Source: an uncultured Bacteroidales bacterium
GTDB lineage: Bacteria > Bacteroidota > Bacteroidia > Bacteroidales > Paludibacteraceae
Reading direction: 5' to 3'
NCBI GenBank assembly: GCA_902798385.1
Contig: CADBWK010000003.1
Span: forward strand, 62,001-126,000
DNA: 64,000 bases
The notes below the pieces were generated by a model. The model was given only the letters and a program-made list of their open reading frames with translations. It was not told the origin of the DNA and did not search any database. Positions 9,339-18,439 of this stretch are shown here, in pieces; the stretch's first letter is position 1, and every line of letters starts with the position of its first letter. A program made the position numbers and the translations under genes.

Positions 9339-9369
9339 CAAAAGTACAAAAAATTTCTGAATTATGCAA
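9339..9369 (-). promoter_or_regulatory. Bacteroidetes-type promoter for the pyr/gua/pur operon
   Basis: On the minus strand TTG (9369-9367), a 20-base spacer and TACTTTTG (9346-9339) match TTG-N20-TAnnTTTG. About 45 bases of leader precede the pyrC ATG. Confidence 0.8.
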
Positions 9370-9433
9370 CTTATTTGACAAGAAAAATCATCTTTTTTTA
9401 TTTTGTAAACTCAACTTGTCATTCTGCCTTTTT

Positions 9434-11623
9434 TTAGCGAATAAACATCAATTCGCGGTACTTGGGCAGCGTCCATAACTCATCGTCCACAATCAGTTCC
9501 AGCGAGTCCGCATGGTCGCGGATATCCGCCATCAGCGGCAGCACATTGTCGTGATACGCAATCGCTTTACTGCGCTCGTCCGGTTGACGGTTCGCTTTGT
9601 GCCGCGCCTCCGTCATCGCTTCCACGCCCTTGAAAATCGCTACGGAGTGATGCTCAATCTGACGAATGATGCTGTAGTCCATCTCGTTCAACGAGGCGGT
9701 CTCTTCGGCGGAGAAGACCTGCTTCACGGTCTGTACGTTATTGAGCAGCATTGTCTGATAGCGCTTCGCTGCCGGCAGCACGTGGTTGATCACCAAGTCA
9801 CCCAGCACGCGGCTCTCGATCTGCAGTTTCTTCGCATACGTCTCCCATTTGACCTCGCTTCTACTGTGCAACTCCGCTTCGTTGAGCACGCCCGTGGATT
9901 GGAACATACGGATCGTGCCCTCCGCCAGATAACGATCGATCACCAGCGGCGCACTCGTCTCGCAATCCAAACCGCGCTTCGCGGCTTCCTGCTTCCATTC
10001 CTCGCTGTAACCGTTGCCTTCAAACCGGATCGCTTTGCAGGCTACGATATAATTGCGGATGATATCGAACAGCACGCGCTCTTTCGGTTCGCCGGCCTCT
10101 ACCCGACGATCCACCTCCTGCTTGAACATCATCAACTGCTCCGCCACCGCCGCGTTGAGCGCTAACATCGCCGCACCGCAGTTAGCGGACGACCCTACCG
10201 CACGGAACTCGAACCGGTTTCCCGTGAAGGCGAAAGGTGACGTACGGTTGCGGTCCGTGTTATCCAGCAGGATCTCCGGGATATTACTTACGCCTAACTT
10301 CATCTCTTTCTTGGCATTGATGATGATCGCCTCCTCGGCACTCGCGTGCTCTAACTTATCCAGCACTTCCGAAATCTGTTTACCCAGGAACACGGATATG
10401 ATTGCCGGCGGTGCCTCGTTCGCACCCAAGCGGTGCTCGTTCGTTGCACTGACGATAGAGGCTTTGAGCAGACCGTTATGACGGTGAACAGCCATCAGCA
10501 CATTCACTAAGAACGTGACGAACTGCAGGTTCTGATACGGGTTCTTACCCGGCGCTAAGAGGTTCACGCCCGTGTTCGTCTCCAGACTCCAGTTACAGTG
10601 CTTACCGCTTCCGTTCACGCCCGCAAACGGCTTCTCGTGCAACAGCACACGGAAATGATGCTTCTCCGCCACCCGCTCCATGATACTCATCACCAGCAGG
10701 TTATGGTCGTTCGCCAGATTCACATCCTCATAGATAGGCGCCATCTCGAATTGGTTCGGCGCTACCTCGTTATGACGCGTACGCACGGGTATGCCTGCAC
10801 GCAATGCCTCATATTCAAGATCGCGCATGAACGCGAGCACGCGTTGGGGTATCGCACCGAAATAATGATCCTCCAGCTGCTGACTCTTGGCGCTACCGTG
10901 TCCCATCAGCGTGCGCCCCGTCAGCATCAAGTCCGGACGCGCCGCATACAGCGATTCGTCCACTAAGAAATACTCCTGCTCCCATCCTAAGTTGGCATGC
11001 ACATGCTTCACTGTCTTGTCGAACAGACCGCATACCTCGCGTGCAGCATGACACAGCACCGCCGTCGAACGGATCAACGGGGTCTTATAATCGAGTGCTT
11101 CACCGGTATAGGCCACAAAGACCGTCGGGATACAAAGCGTGTCGCCGATCAAAAAGACCGGACTCGAAGGATCCCAAGCGGAATATCCACGCGCCTCAAA
11201 CGTATTACGGATTCCTCCCGAAGGGAAGGATGAAGCGTCCGGTTCTTGCTGATAAAGACTATCGCCGCTGAACTCCTCCAGCAGTTCGCCGCTCTTGCCG
11301 AGCGTGAAGAACGCATCGTGTTTCTCGGCTGTTCCACCTGTCAGCGGCTGGAACCAGTGCGTGAAATGCGTAGCACCATGATCCATCGCCCACTTGCGGA
11401 TGCCGATCGCTACCACTCCCGCGATGTCACGGTGGATCGTACGACCGTTATCCACATCGTCAAACAACTGATCCAATACATCCTGCGAGATGTACTCCTT
11501 CATTTTCTCACGCGTGAACACATTCTGCGCAAAATAATCCTTCACTTTGCCTTCCGGTACCTCTACTGCCGCCGGTCTATGCTCAAAAGCGGCTTTTAAC
11601 GCATCAAAACGAATATTACTCAT
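9434..11623 (-). CDS. glnN: Type III glutamine synthetase
   Basis: This ATP-dependent enzyme makes glutamine from glutamate and ammonia. The 729-residue length (start ATG 11621-11623, MSNIRFDALK) fits the large GSIII class common in Bacteroidales, not GSI (~450). Visible features are the GSIII N-terminal domain, the RTRHNEVAPNQFEMAPIYE segment, the ATP/substrate region GVNGSGKHCNWS, and GNRFEFRAVGSSANCG. A good promoter lies 53-83 bases upstream. It stands alone between two promoters, so it is monocistronic. No PII (glnB) gene is near it. Confidence 0.96.
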   Translation of the reverse strand: MSNIRFDALKAAFEHRPAAVEVPEGKVKDYFAQNVFTREKMKEYISQDVLDQLFDDVDNGRTIHRDIAGVVAIGIRKWAMDHGATHFTHWFQPLTGGTAEKHDAFFTLGKSGELLEEFSGDSLYQQEPDASSFPSGGIRNTFEARGYSAWDPSSPVFLIGDTLCIPTVFVAYTGEALDYKTPLIRSTAVLCHAAREVCGLFDKTVKHVHANLGWEQEYFLVDESLYAARPDLMLTGRTLMGHGSAKSQQLEDHYFGAIPQRVLAFMRDLEYEALRAGIPVRTRHNEVAPNQFEMAPIYEDVNLANDHNLLVMSIMERVAEKHHFRVLLHEKPFAGVNGSGKHCNWSLETNTGVNLLAPGKNPYQNLQFVTFLVNVLMAVHRHNGLLKASIVSATNEHRLGANEAPPAIISVFLGKQISEVLDKLEHASAEEAIIINAKKEMKLGVSNIPEILLDNTDRNRTSPFAFTGNRFEFRAVGSSANCGAAMLALNAAVAEQLMMFKQEVDRRVEAGEPKERVLFDIIRNYIVACKAIRFEGNGYSEEWKQEAAKRGLDCETSAPLVIDRYLAEGTIRMFQSTGVLNEAELHSRSEVKWETYAKKLQIESRVLGDLVINHVLPAAKRYQTMLLNNVQTVKQVFSAEETASLNEMDYSIIRQIEHHSVAIFKGVEAMTEARHKANRQPDERSKAIAYHDNVLPLMADIRDHADSLELIVDDELWTLPKYRELMFIR

Positions 11624-11675
11624 ACTTTTGACGTTGATTTTTGTTTTTAATCCGATCAAATTTCAAAATCGATGG

Positions 11676-11706
11676 CAAAAGTACAATAAAATTTTGAATT
11701 GTGCAA
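11676..11706 (-). promoter_or_regulatory. Promoter for glnN
   Basis: Minus-strand TTG (11706-11704), 20-base spacer, TACTTTTG (11683-11676). The -33 side reads TTGCACAAT, like the other promoters in the window. Confidence 0.8.
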
Positions 11707-11727
11707 GTCTTTTTGCATTTTTTGCAT

Positions 11728-11750
11728 AAAAAAGAGCCCCGAAGGGCTCA
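11728..11750 (-). terminator. Intrinsic terminator of the VWA gene
   Basis: GAGCCC (11734-11739), loop CGAA, GGGCTC (11744-11749). On the minus strand the hairpin is followed by six T. It lies just downstream of the VWA lipoprotein stop. Confidence 0.85.
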
Positions 11751-11772
11751 TTTTATCGATTCGAGAAGATTT

Positions 11773-13515
11773 TTAGCGTACAAGTATCTTTTTCGTGTGC
11801 CACATTCCATCGTAATAGGTCTTGATGAAATAGACGCCTATCGGTAAATGATCGGTCGGGACAGTGCCTTCAAAGATACCCAAGAGTTTACCGCTGACAT
11901 CGATCAGATAGTGCACGCCTTCGCCATTCGGGATAGTCGGATCGGCCTCCAACTCTTGCGGTGTGAACGGATTCGGCAGGAAATACTCATTGTCCGTCAG
12001 TTCGTCGGTCTCCTCGAGCGGTTGGCATTCCGGCATCTTACTGAACTCGACGATCGTACGCACGAGCATATCGTTGAGGTGCTCCACTTTCAAACTATCC
12101 GTCGTCGGCTTAAGGTGCGGGTTACCGATTCCGGAGTCGTCCGTCAGGAAGAAGGACGTTCCGTTAGTAGCCAATGCCATGGCACGCAGCAGGTATTCCG
12201 CACTCTTTTCTATTCCGCTGCACACTACGGGAACGATTCGTACGCCCATCGCAGCGGCATTCAGGATCTGCTCATGCATCAGCGCCAAGGTAGCCGAGTC
12301 TTCGTGGCAGGGCGCATCTAAAATAAGGAACGTGATGCGCGCACGCGCGTTGTCATTCCATCCCGCACTGTTCAACGCTGCCATCAATGCCTCAGGTACT
12401 GCCTCGGGATAGTCTCCGCCACCGTTGGCGTGTTGATGCTCTATAAACTCCTGCGTGGTGGCAATATTGTCCGTCAGACGCGAGATACGCGTCAAGTACT
12501 CATCCCCATGATCACGATACACGACGGCGCCCGTACGGATATTCAAGCCTCCGGTAGCTGCCGATGCGCGAGAGATGACATCCTTCATTTCTGCCTGCAG
12601 ATAGCGTAACTCATCGCCCATCGAACCCGTGGCATCGAACACGAATAGTACATCTACTGCATCCGACACCTCGCAAGGCTCGTCCAAAACAATCGTATTG
12701 AGTCCTTCTTTCCATTCGCCATTTGCCTTTCGTCCATTCGCCATTAGATTGCCCCACAATTCCGCCTTACCGGTGTTGTCCGTCATAGCTTGGAAAAGGG
12801 TGTTGCCTTTCTCGTCCTTCAGTTGTACGGGATAGTTCGCTACCGGATAACCGTCTTTGGTCTTGACTTGCACAGTATAGCGCTGGCGCGGCTCGATGCC
12901 CCAGGTCTTGATGAACTGCGCATGCGTGCTGTCCAGCATCTTCGGCCAGAAGTACCACTTGGCAAAATCGTTCACCTCACCGGCGGTTAGTTTGCCTGCA
13001 GAGATATTATTAGCGCTTTCACCGTAGTACGGCAGTATATGCATCTCACCATCCGCCTCCTCATCCGCTACGATGCCCATAGTTTCCACTTCCATCATCG
13101 GAGCAGCAGCCAACGTGACAGCGGCTTTCTCATACCGCACACCGCCACGCGCGGCGCCTAAGGTATAATAGACCTCTTTGTTTCCTCGACCTTCCCTACC
13201 CGGCTTAGCCGTTAAGATCACGATCTCCAGCGGCGCATCACTCAGCGCCAACTTTTTTGACTCGAAGCCTTCGCAAGAGATAGTCAACGAGCTAAGACCT
13301 TGGATCTGCTCGGGTTTCAACACGATACGACCGTCGAAAGACGAGGTATAGGTCGTCTTACCGATTTTCACTTGTGCCCCGTTCAAGAGCGCTTGCGTAC
13401 TATCCATCACAATGACGGTAAGCGGGTTCTCGCGTACCGGCACATTCTTTTTCATACAGGCATTGGCTGTCGTCAAGCACAGCACTGCAACCAAAAGAGA
13501 GACAATTTTCTTCAT
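11773..13515 (-). CDS. VWA-domain exported (lipo)protein with a type IX-like C-terminal sorting tail
   Basis: I start at the ATG 13513-13515 (MKKIVSLLVAVLCLTTANAC). This is an export signal whose ANAC may be a lipobox; plain signal peptidase cleavage is also possible. After it come a carboxypeptidase-regulatory-like beta domain (TVIVMDSTQALLNGAQVKIG), a middle region, and a von Willebrand A domain with MIDAS-type DATGSM in VDVLFVFDATGSMGDE. The last ~45 residues (VSGKLLGIFEG ... LPIGVYFIKTYYDG ... KKILVR) resemble the type A sorting domain of type IX cargo. The 580-residue protein is monocistronic, divergent from glyS. A 7-bp array at 12712-12747 encodes ANGRKANGEWKEG. Substrate and role are unknown. 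Confidence 0.85.
   Translation of the reverse strand: MKKIVSLLVAVLCLTTANACMKKNVPVRENPLTVIVMDSTQALLNGAQVKIGKTTYTSSFDGRIVLKPEQIQGLSSLTISCEGFESKKLALSDAPLEIVILTAKPGREGRGNKEVYYTLGAARGGVRYEKAAVTLAAAPMMEVETMGIVADEEADGEMHILPYYGESANNISAGKLTAGEVNDFAKWYFWPKMLDSTHAQFIKTWGIEPRQRYTVQVKTKDGYPVANYPVQLKDEKGNTLFQAMTDNTGKAELWGNLMANGRKANGEWKEGLNTIVLDEPCEVSDAVDVLFVFDATGSMGDELRYLQAEMKDVISRASAATGGLNIRTGAVVYRDHGDEYLTRISRLTDNIATTQEFIEHQHANGGGDYPEAVPEALMAALNSAGWNDNARARITFLILDAPCHEDSATLALMHEQILNAAAMGVRIVPVVCSGIEKSAEYLLRAMALATNGTSFFLTDDSGIGNPHLKPTTDSLKVEHLNDMLVRTIVEFSKMPECQPLEETDELTDNEYFLPNPFTPQELEADPTIPNGEGVHYLIDVSGKLLGIFEGTVPTDHLPIGVYFIKTYYDGMWHTKKILVR
12712..12747. repeat. In-frame tandem array, about 5 x 7 bp, in the VWA gene
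   Basis: Units CCATTCG, CCATTTG, CCTTTCG, TCCATTCG, CCATTAG. The fourth unit is 8 bp, which keeps the total in frame (36 bases). The encoded peptide ANGRKANGEWKEG lies just upstream of the VWA domain. Confidence 0.65.
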
Positions 13516-13562
13516 AATTCTTCCATTTTTATAAAAATATGCGCAATAATTATGCCAAACGC

Positions 13563-13593
13563 TTGCGTATGTCAAAAAAAAGCAGTAATTTTG
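13563..13593 (+). promoter_or_regulatory. Promoter for glyS
   Basis: TTG (13563-13565), 20-base spacer, TAATTTTG (13586-13593), a full match to the Bacteroidetes consensus, 38 bases before the glyS ATG. Confidence 0.8.
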
Positions 13594-13631
13594 CGGGCAA
13601 AATTCGCAAATAACAAAACAAATACAGCTAT

Positions 13632-15203
13632 ATGGCAACACAAGAAGAAACATTTAAGAAAATCGTTGCGCATTGCAAGGAGTACGGATTTGTCTTCCCG
13701 AGCAGTGAGATTTACGACGGTCTGGGCGCTGTATATGACTACGGTCAAAACGGCGTAGAGTTGAAGAACAACATCAAGCGTTATTGGTGGGACTCCATGA
13801 CGCTGCTGCACGAGAACATCGTCGGCATCGACGCTGCTATCTTCATGCACCCGACAACGTGGAAAGCATCGGGACACGTAGATGCATTCAATGATCCGTT
13901 GATTGACAACCGCGACAGCAAGAAGCGCTATCGCGCAGACGTACTGATCGAAGATCAGATCGCTAAATACGACGAGAAGATCGCTAAGGAAGTAGAGAAA
14001 GCCCGCAAGCGTTTCGGTGAGTCGTTTGACGAAGAGATGTTCGTTGGAACGAATGAACGAGTGAAAGAATTAAAGAACAAACGCGAGGCACTCCATGCGC
14101 GTTACTCTAAGGCGATGAACGATAACAACCTCGAGGAACTCAAGCAGATCATCCTCGACGAAGAGATCGTTTGCCCGATTAGCGGCACACGTAACTGGAC
14201 CGACGTGCGTCAGTTCAACCTGATGTTCTCCACCGAGATGGGTTCAACGGCGGACGGCGCGATGAAGATCTACCTTCGTCCGGAGACAGCGCAGGGTATC
14301 TTCGTGAACTTCCTCAACGTCCAGAAGACCGGTCGTATGAAGATTCCGTTCGGTATCGCACAGATCGGTAAGGCTTTCCGAAATGAGATCGTAGCTCGCC
14401 AGTTCATCTTCCGTATGCGCGAGTTCGAGCAGATGGAGATGCAGTTCTTCGTTCGTCCGGGCGAGGAGTTGAAGTGGTTCGAGCACTGGAAACAATTCCG
14501 TCTCAAATGGCATAAGGCATTGGGTCTCGGCGACGAGAAATACCGTTTCCACGACCATGACAAATTGGCGCACTACGCGAATGCCGCTACGGATATCGAG
14601 TTCTTGATGCCGTTTGGTTTCAAGGAGGTAGAGGGTATCCACAGCCGTACCAACTTTGACCTGAGCAGTCATGCAAAGTATAGTGGCAAGAAGATCGAGT
14701 ACTTTGATCCGGAACTGAATCAGAGTTACACGCCGTACGTGATCGAGACCTCGATTGGCGTGGATCGTATGTTCCTGAGCGTAATGTGTTCGGCGTATGA
14801 AGAGCAGGCATTGGAAGGCGGCGATACCCGTGTGGTTCTGCACTTGCCGGCAGTACTCGCTCCGGTGAAGGCTTGTATCATGCCGCTCGTGAAGAAAGAC
14901 GGTCTGCCGGAGAAAGCCCGCGAGATCATGAACGAACTCAAGTTCGACTTCAAGGTAGCCTACGACGAGAAAGACTCGATCGGTAAGCGTTACCGTCGTC
15001 AGGATGCAATCGGTACACCGTTCTGTATCACCGTGGATCACGACACAGAGAAAGACGGCTGCGTCACCGTTCGTTACCGCGACACGATGGAGCAAGACCG
15101 CGTTAAGATCGAAGATCTGCACGAGATCATCCGCAAGGCGACCGATCCGAAGGAGCTCTATCGCAAGATCGTCGGTGACTCGATGGAAGACTCCATCGAG
15201 TAG
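13632..15203 (+). CDS. glyS: Glycyl-tRNA synthetase (dimeric, eukaryote-like type)
   Basis: It charges tRNA-Gly with glycine. The 523-residue single chain is the alpha2 form, not the alpha2beta2 GlyQ/GlyS pair. It begins with KIVAHCKEYGFVFPSSEIYDGLGAVYDYG, the class II motif 1 region of this family. It also contains RPETAQGIFVNF (motif 2), the QIGKAFRNEI segment, ETSIGVDRMFL (motif 3) and an anticodon-binding C-terminal domain. The promoter at 13563-13593 gives a short leader. It is followed by a seven-unit heptamer array and a strong bidirectional terminator, so it is a single-gene unit. Confidence 0.97.
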   Translation: MATQEETFKKIVAHCKEYGFVFPSSEIYDGLGAVYDYGQNGVELKNNIKRYWWDSMTLLHENIVGIDAAIFMHPTTWKASGHVDAFNDPLIDNRDSKKRYRADVLIEDQIAKYDEKIAKEVEKARKRFGESFDEEMFVGTNERVKELKNKREALHARYSKAMNDNNLEELKQIILDEEIVCPISGTRNWTDVRQFNLMFSTEMGSTADGAMKIYLRPETAQGIFVNFLNVQKTGRMKIPFGIAQIGKAFRNEIVARQFIFRMREFEQMEMQFFVRPGEELKWFEHWKQFRLKWHKALGLGDEKYRFHDHDKLAHYANAATDIEFLMPFGFKEVEGIHSRTNFDLSSHAKYSGKKIEYFDPELNQSYTPYVIETSIGVDRMFLSVMCSAYEEQALEGGDTRVVLHLPAVLAPVKACIMPLVKKDGLPEKAREIMNELKFDFKVAYDEKDSIGKRYRRQDAIGTPFCITVDHDTEKDGCVTVRYRDTMEQDRVKIEDLHEIIRKATDPKELYRKIVGDSMEDSIE

Positions 15204-15252
15204 TTGAAAGTTGAAAGTTGAAAGTTTAAAGTTTAAAGTTTAAAGTTTAAAG
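15204..15252. repeat. Tandem array, 7 x 7 bp (TTGAAAG then TTTAAAG)
   Basis: Three TTGAAAG units are followed by four TTTAAAG units, all exactly 7 bp and without interruption. It starts at the base after the glyS TAG stop and ends two bases before the terminator stem. It is the cleanest array of the window. Confidence 0.95.
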
Positions 15253-15253
15253 A

Positions 15254-15275
15254 AAAGCCCGCGGTTGCGGGCTTT
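15254..15275. terminator. Bidirectional intrinsic terminator
   Basis: AAAGCCCGC (15254-15262), loop GGTT, GCGGGCTTT (15267-15275), a perfect 9-bp stem. It separates glyS from the convergent aminotransferase gene, whose stop lies 3 bases away. Confidence 0.92.
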
Positions 15276-15277
15276 CT

Positions 15278-16465
15278 TTATGCTTTATACGCTTCCAGTG
15301 CCTTTCTAAGCACGAGCATCGCTTTGGCGAGGTCTTCTTTGTTGAGGACGTAGGCCATACGGACTTGGTGACGACCGTCTTCGGGGTTGGTGTAGAAACC
15401 CGTTCCCGGCGCCATCATAACGGTGGCACCCTCGTATTGGAAGTCCGTCAGACACCATTTGCAGAATTTCTCCACATCGTCCACCGGCAGTTCGACCATG
15501 ACGTAGAAAGCGCCTGTCGGTGCGGGCGCAAAGACACCCGGGATCTGGTTGAGTTGGTCGATGAGGAAATTCCGGCGTCCCAGATACTCGTCGTACACCT
15601 CCTGCATGTACTCCTCCGGCGTAGAAAGCGAAGCTTCAGCCACGATCTGTCCGAAGAGAGGGGGCGAGAGGCGTGCCTGACAGAACTTCATGACGGACTC
15701 ACGCACGGCTTTGTTCTTCGTGATGAGTGCGCCGATACGAATTCCGCACTCGGAGTAACGCTTGGAGACACTATCCACGAGCACGACGTTCTGCTCGATA
15801 CCCTCGAGGTGACAAGCGGAGATATAAGGCGACTTGGTGTAGATGAACTCGCGGTACACCTCATCAGAGATGAGATAAAGATCGTATTTCTTAACGAGAT
15901 CGCGGATCTGGCGCATCTCCTGCTTGGTATAGAGGTAACCCGTCGGGTTGTTGGGGTTACAAATAAGGATTGCGCGCGTCTTAGGCGTGATCTGCTTCTC
16001 AAACTCCTCCACCGGCGGCAGTTTGAAGCCGTTCTTGATGTCAGTCTTCACGGACTTCACCACCGCTCCTGCCGAGATAGCAAATGCCATGTAGTTCGCG
16101 TAACTCGGATCGGTCACAATGATCTCATCTCCCGGGTTAAGGCACGACATGTAGGCAAACATAATAGCCTCCGAACCTCCGGCGGTGATGATGATCTCGT
16201 CCGGGGAGAGGTCAATGCCGTACTCGGCGTAGTAACTCACCATCTTCGTTCGCAGCGATTTGAGTCCCTGCGAGGGCGAGTACGCGAGGATATCCTGGTC
16301 AAAATGTCTCACAGCCTCCATGGCTTGCGGCGGGGTCTTGATATCCGGCTGACCGATATTGAGGTGGTACACGTGTACACCGGCGAGTTTGGCCTCGTCC
16401 GCGTACTTTGCCAATTTACGAATCGGGCTTTCAGGCATCGATTGCGCCCGTAAACTAATCTCCAT
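15278..16465 (-). CDS. PLP-dependent aminotransferase, class I/II (aspartate-aminotransferase-like)
   Basis: The 395-residue fold type I protein contains the N-terminal LNIGQPDIKTP, the ICNPNNPTGYLYTK loop that contacts the cofactor, and the PLP-lysine site VDSVSKRYSECGIRIGAL. A C-terminal substrate arginine is likely in HQVRMAYVLN. It belongs to the broad subgroup of bacterial aspartate/aromatic aminotransferases, and the exact amino donor cannot be told from the sequence. It is the last gene of the operon that reads nitroreductase to here, and ends at the shared terminator. A 7/8-bp array separates it from lplA. Confidence 0.9.
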   Translation of the reverse strand: MEISLRAQSMPESPIRKLAKYADEAKLAGVHVYHLNIGQPDIKTPPQAMEAVRHFDQDILAYSPSQGLKSLRTKMVSYYAEYGIDLSPDEIIITAGGSEAIMFAYMSCLNPGDEIIVTDPSYANYMAFAISAGAVVKSVKTDIKNGFKLPPVEEFEKQITPKTRAILICNPNNPTGYLYTKQEMRQIRDLVKKYDLYLISDEVYREFIYTKSPYISACHLEGIEQNVVLVDSVSKRYSECGIRIGALITKNKAVRESVMKFCQARLSPPLFGQIVAEASLSTPEEYMQEVYDEYLGRRNFLIDQLNQIPGVFAPAPTGAFYVMVELPVDDVEKFCKWCLTDFQYEGATVMMAPGTGFYTNPEDGRHQVRMAYVLNKEDLAKAMLVLRKALEAYKA

Positions 16466-16472
16466 AAAATCT

Positions 16473-16508
16473 ATTTACCATTTAATCATTTACCATGTAC
16501 CATTTATT
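16473..16508. repeat. Tandem array, about 5 x 7 bp (ATTTACC-like)
   Basis: Units ATTTACC, ATTTAATC, ATTTACC, ATGTACC, ATTTATT fill the gap between the lplA stop and the aminotransferase ATG. Confidence 0.75.
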
Positions 16509-16511
16509 GGG

Positions 16512-17126
16512 TCATTGAGCCATTTGTTCAATGTACTCTCTCAATTCTTCTATATTTTTGAACACGTCGGTTAATTCTTTGATGTTGGCTACCCGCTGCC
16601 GAACGGATGCGACGCCGTGTCTGGCGAGTTTCTCTTTGGTCGGCGTGATGGCCTTGGTCAGTGCCTCGAGGTTGACGTCATAGAGCATCGTGCCGTGAAC
16701 GATCGTACCTGTAGGACAGGTGTAACACGCCCAACCAGACACTTTGCGGTTGTCCACGAGGATGTCGTTATGATCGGTCGTCACCGCCGGAAGTCCTTTG
16801 GCTTGCAGCGCCTTGGCAATAAGCGAGAGGAAGTCTGTAAAGACCTGCTCACTATGCGTTGAAGGCGTGACGAACGAGATCATCAGGTTGCCCTCATCGG
16901 CATAGACGCATCCTCCCCCGCTCTTACGCTGCACGACGGCAATACCGTGCTCCGCGCAGTAGGTCTCGTTGACCTCCACTTCGGCGGACTGATGATGTCC
17001 GTAAATCACCGTCGGCGACACGATCCACGTGAAGAGCGTCGGCTCTTGCACATGCTGCACGAGTTCCTGCTCCTTGGCAAGGTACTCAGCGAGCGTGAGG
17101 CCTTCGGGATAATGAACGATCAGCAT
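16512..17126 (-). CDS. Lipoate-protein ligase A family protein (short form)
   Basis: The family attaches lipoate or octanoate to lipoyl domains through lipoyl-AMP. The 204-residue protein has the N-terminal TLFTWIVSPTVIYGHHQ, the substrate-site QRKSGGGCVYADEGNLMISF (RRxSGGG-like) and the DNDILV-type lysine loop HNDILVDNRKVSGWA. It lacks the ~80-100 residue C-terminal accessory domain of E. coli LplA, so it may be a single-domain ligase, an LplA-like octanoyl/lipoyl transferase, or need a partner. The ATG at 17124-17126 overlaps the first unit of a 7-bp array that fills the gap to guaD. Confidence 0.85.
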   Translation of the reverse strand: MLIVHYPEGLTLAEYLAKEQELVQHVQEPTLFTWIVSPTVIYGHHQSAEVEVNETYCAEHGIAVVQRKSGGGCVYADEGNLMISFVTPSTHSEQVFTDFLSLIAKALQAKGLPAVTTDHNDILVDNRKVSGWACYTCPTGTIVHGTMLYDVNLEALTKAITPTKEKLARHGVASVRQRVANIKELTDVFKNIEELREYIEQMAQ

Positions 17127-17152
17127 TCAGAATTCAGCATTCAGCATTCAGT
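17125..17152. repeat. Tandem array, 4 x 7 bp (ATTCAGC)
   Basis: Units ATTCAGA, ATTCAGC, ATTCAGC, ATTCAGT. The first two bases are part of the lplA start codon and the array ends one base before the guaD stop codon, so it is the whole spacer. Confidence 0.88.
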
Positions 17153-18430
17153 TTACATGACGGGCTCCGTTAATTCGACACCGCGGCAGAAACGACGTTT
17201 GATATCGCGGTCGTCGCCGAGGTAGATATAGCGCTCGAGCCGTTGCTCGAGGGTATAGTTGTCATAGTTGAGATACGAGTCATCTACCAGCAGGGCATCG
17301 AACTCATAACCCGGTTCAAACGAACCGACCTTACCGAAGAACGAACCACCGCCTTTGGTTGCGAGGTAGAAGACCTCACTGAGGCTGAGGAACTGCATCT
17401 CACCTTTGGTCTGGGCGTAATTGAGTTTGCTGACCTGGATCGCGTACTGCATGACGCGCAGCATGGACATGTGGTGACCGGCCGAAACATCGGTTCCCAG
17501 CGCGACGTTGATGCCGGCGTTGAGGAATTTACGGATCGGTGCCATACCCGACGAGAGATTACTGTTCGACATCGGACAGTGTACCACATAGACGCCGTTC
17601 TTACGCATGAGTTCCATCTCTTCGCCGTCGGTGTAGCAGCAATGTGCCATGAGGGTTGGTGTCTGACCGAAGAGTCCGTATTTGTTATACGCATCGCCGT
17701 AACAGGTGGTGTCCGGTTCGAGTTCCTTGACCCACATGATCTCCGAGCGGTTCTCCGAGAGGTGCGATTGTACCGGCAGACCGGTCTCCTTAGCATATTC
17801 GCCGAGCGCCGTGAGCATCTTATCGGAACAGGACGGCACGAAACGCGGTGTGATGATCGGCGTCACAAGACCGTTACCGTGCTTGTCCAAATGGGCTTTG
17901 AGCATCCGCATACCTTCCATCACTTCGGCGGTCGTGTTCTGCAGCGTGTCCGGGCTGTTGCGGTTCATACCAACCAGACCGACCATAGCTCCCATACCGG
18001 CTTGAATGAACAGGTCGGCGAGGATACGGGTTGCCTCCGGATGGATCGTCGCGAACACAGCGCTACGCATCGTTCCTTGCATCCAGAGCTCGTGTACAAA
18101 ACGACGGTATAGACGACGCGCGTACTCCGGATCGGCATACTTGGTCTCCTCCGGGAAGGTATAAGTGTTGAGCCAGGGCAGCAACTCGAGATCGAGCGCC
18201 AGACCCATATTTCGATATTGCGGAGCGTGTACGTGCAGGTCATTGAACGCCGGGATAAGCAACTTATCACCGAAATCCATCACTTGACGCCGCCAGTCCA
18301 TGTTCTCCGGCAACTCCTTGTAGATACCTTCCACCAGACCGCTCGACTTCACGACCACGTAGCCGTGCGGGATGATCTCCAGTTTGCCCGGAGTCGGCGT
18401 GTGGAGAATGTTCGCTTTGTAGATTTTCAT
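17153..18430 (-). CDS. guaD: Guanine deaminase
   Basis: The enzyme hydrolyses guanine to xanthine and ammonia (purine salvage/catabolism). The 425-residue amidohydrolase has the zinc ligands FNDLHVHAPQY, a family-specific DLELLPWLNTYTFPEE segment, SHLSENRSEI, the MAHCCYTDGEE histidine and GTDVSAGHHMSML with the catalytic Asp. The PWLNTYTFP and SENR motifs favour guanine deaminase over chlorohydrolases such as TrzA. It follows the BspA-like gene by 9 bases. No xanthine permease or dehydrogenase is adjacent, so its place in this operon is not explained. Confidence 0.9.
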   Translation of the reverse strand: MKIYKANILHTPTPGKLEIIPHGYVVVKSSGLVEGIYKELPENMDWRRQVMDFGDKLLIPAFNDLHVHAPQYRNMGLALDLELLPWLNTYTFPEETKYADPEYARRLYRRFVHELWMQGTMRSAVFATIHPEATRILADLFIQAGMGAMVGLVGMNRNSPDTLQNTTAEVMEGMRMLKAHLDKHGNGLVTPIITPRFVPSCSDKMLTALGEYAKETGLPVQSHLSENRSEIMWVKELEPDTTCYGDAYNKYGLFGQTPTLMAHCCYTDGEEMELMRKNGVYVVHCPMSNSNLSSGMAPIRKFLNAGINVALGTDVSAGHHMSMLRVMQYAIQVSKLNYAQTKGEMQFLSLSEVFYLATKGGGSFFGKVGSFEPGYEFDALLVDDSYLNYDNYTLEQRLERYIYLGDDRDIKRRFCRGVELTEPVM

Positions 18431-18439
18431 GATTGTATG

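Noticed and set aside
16512..17126. Pseudogene call for the short lipoate ligase
   Set aside because: The catalytic domain is complete and single-domain members of the family exist; only the accessory domain is lacking.
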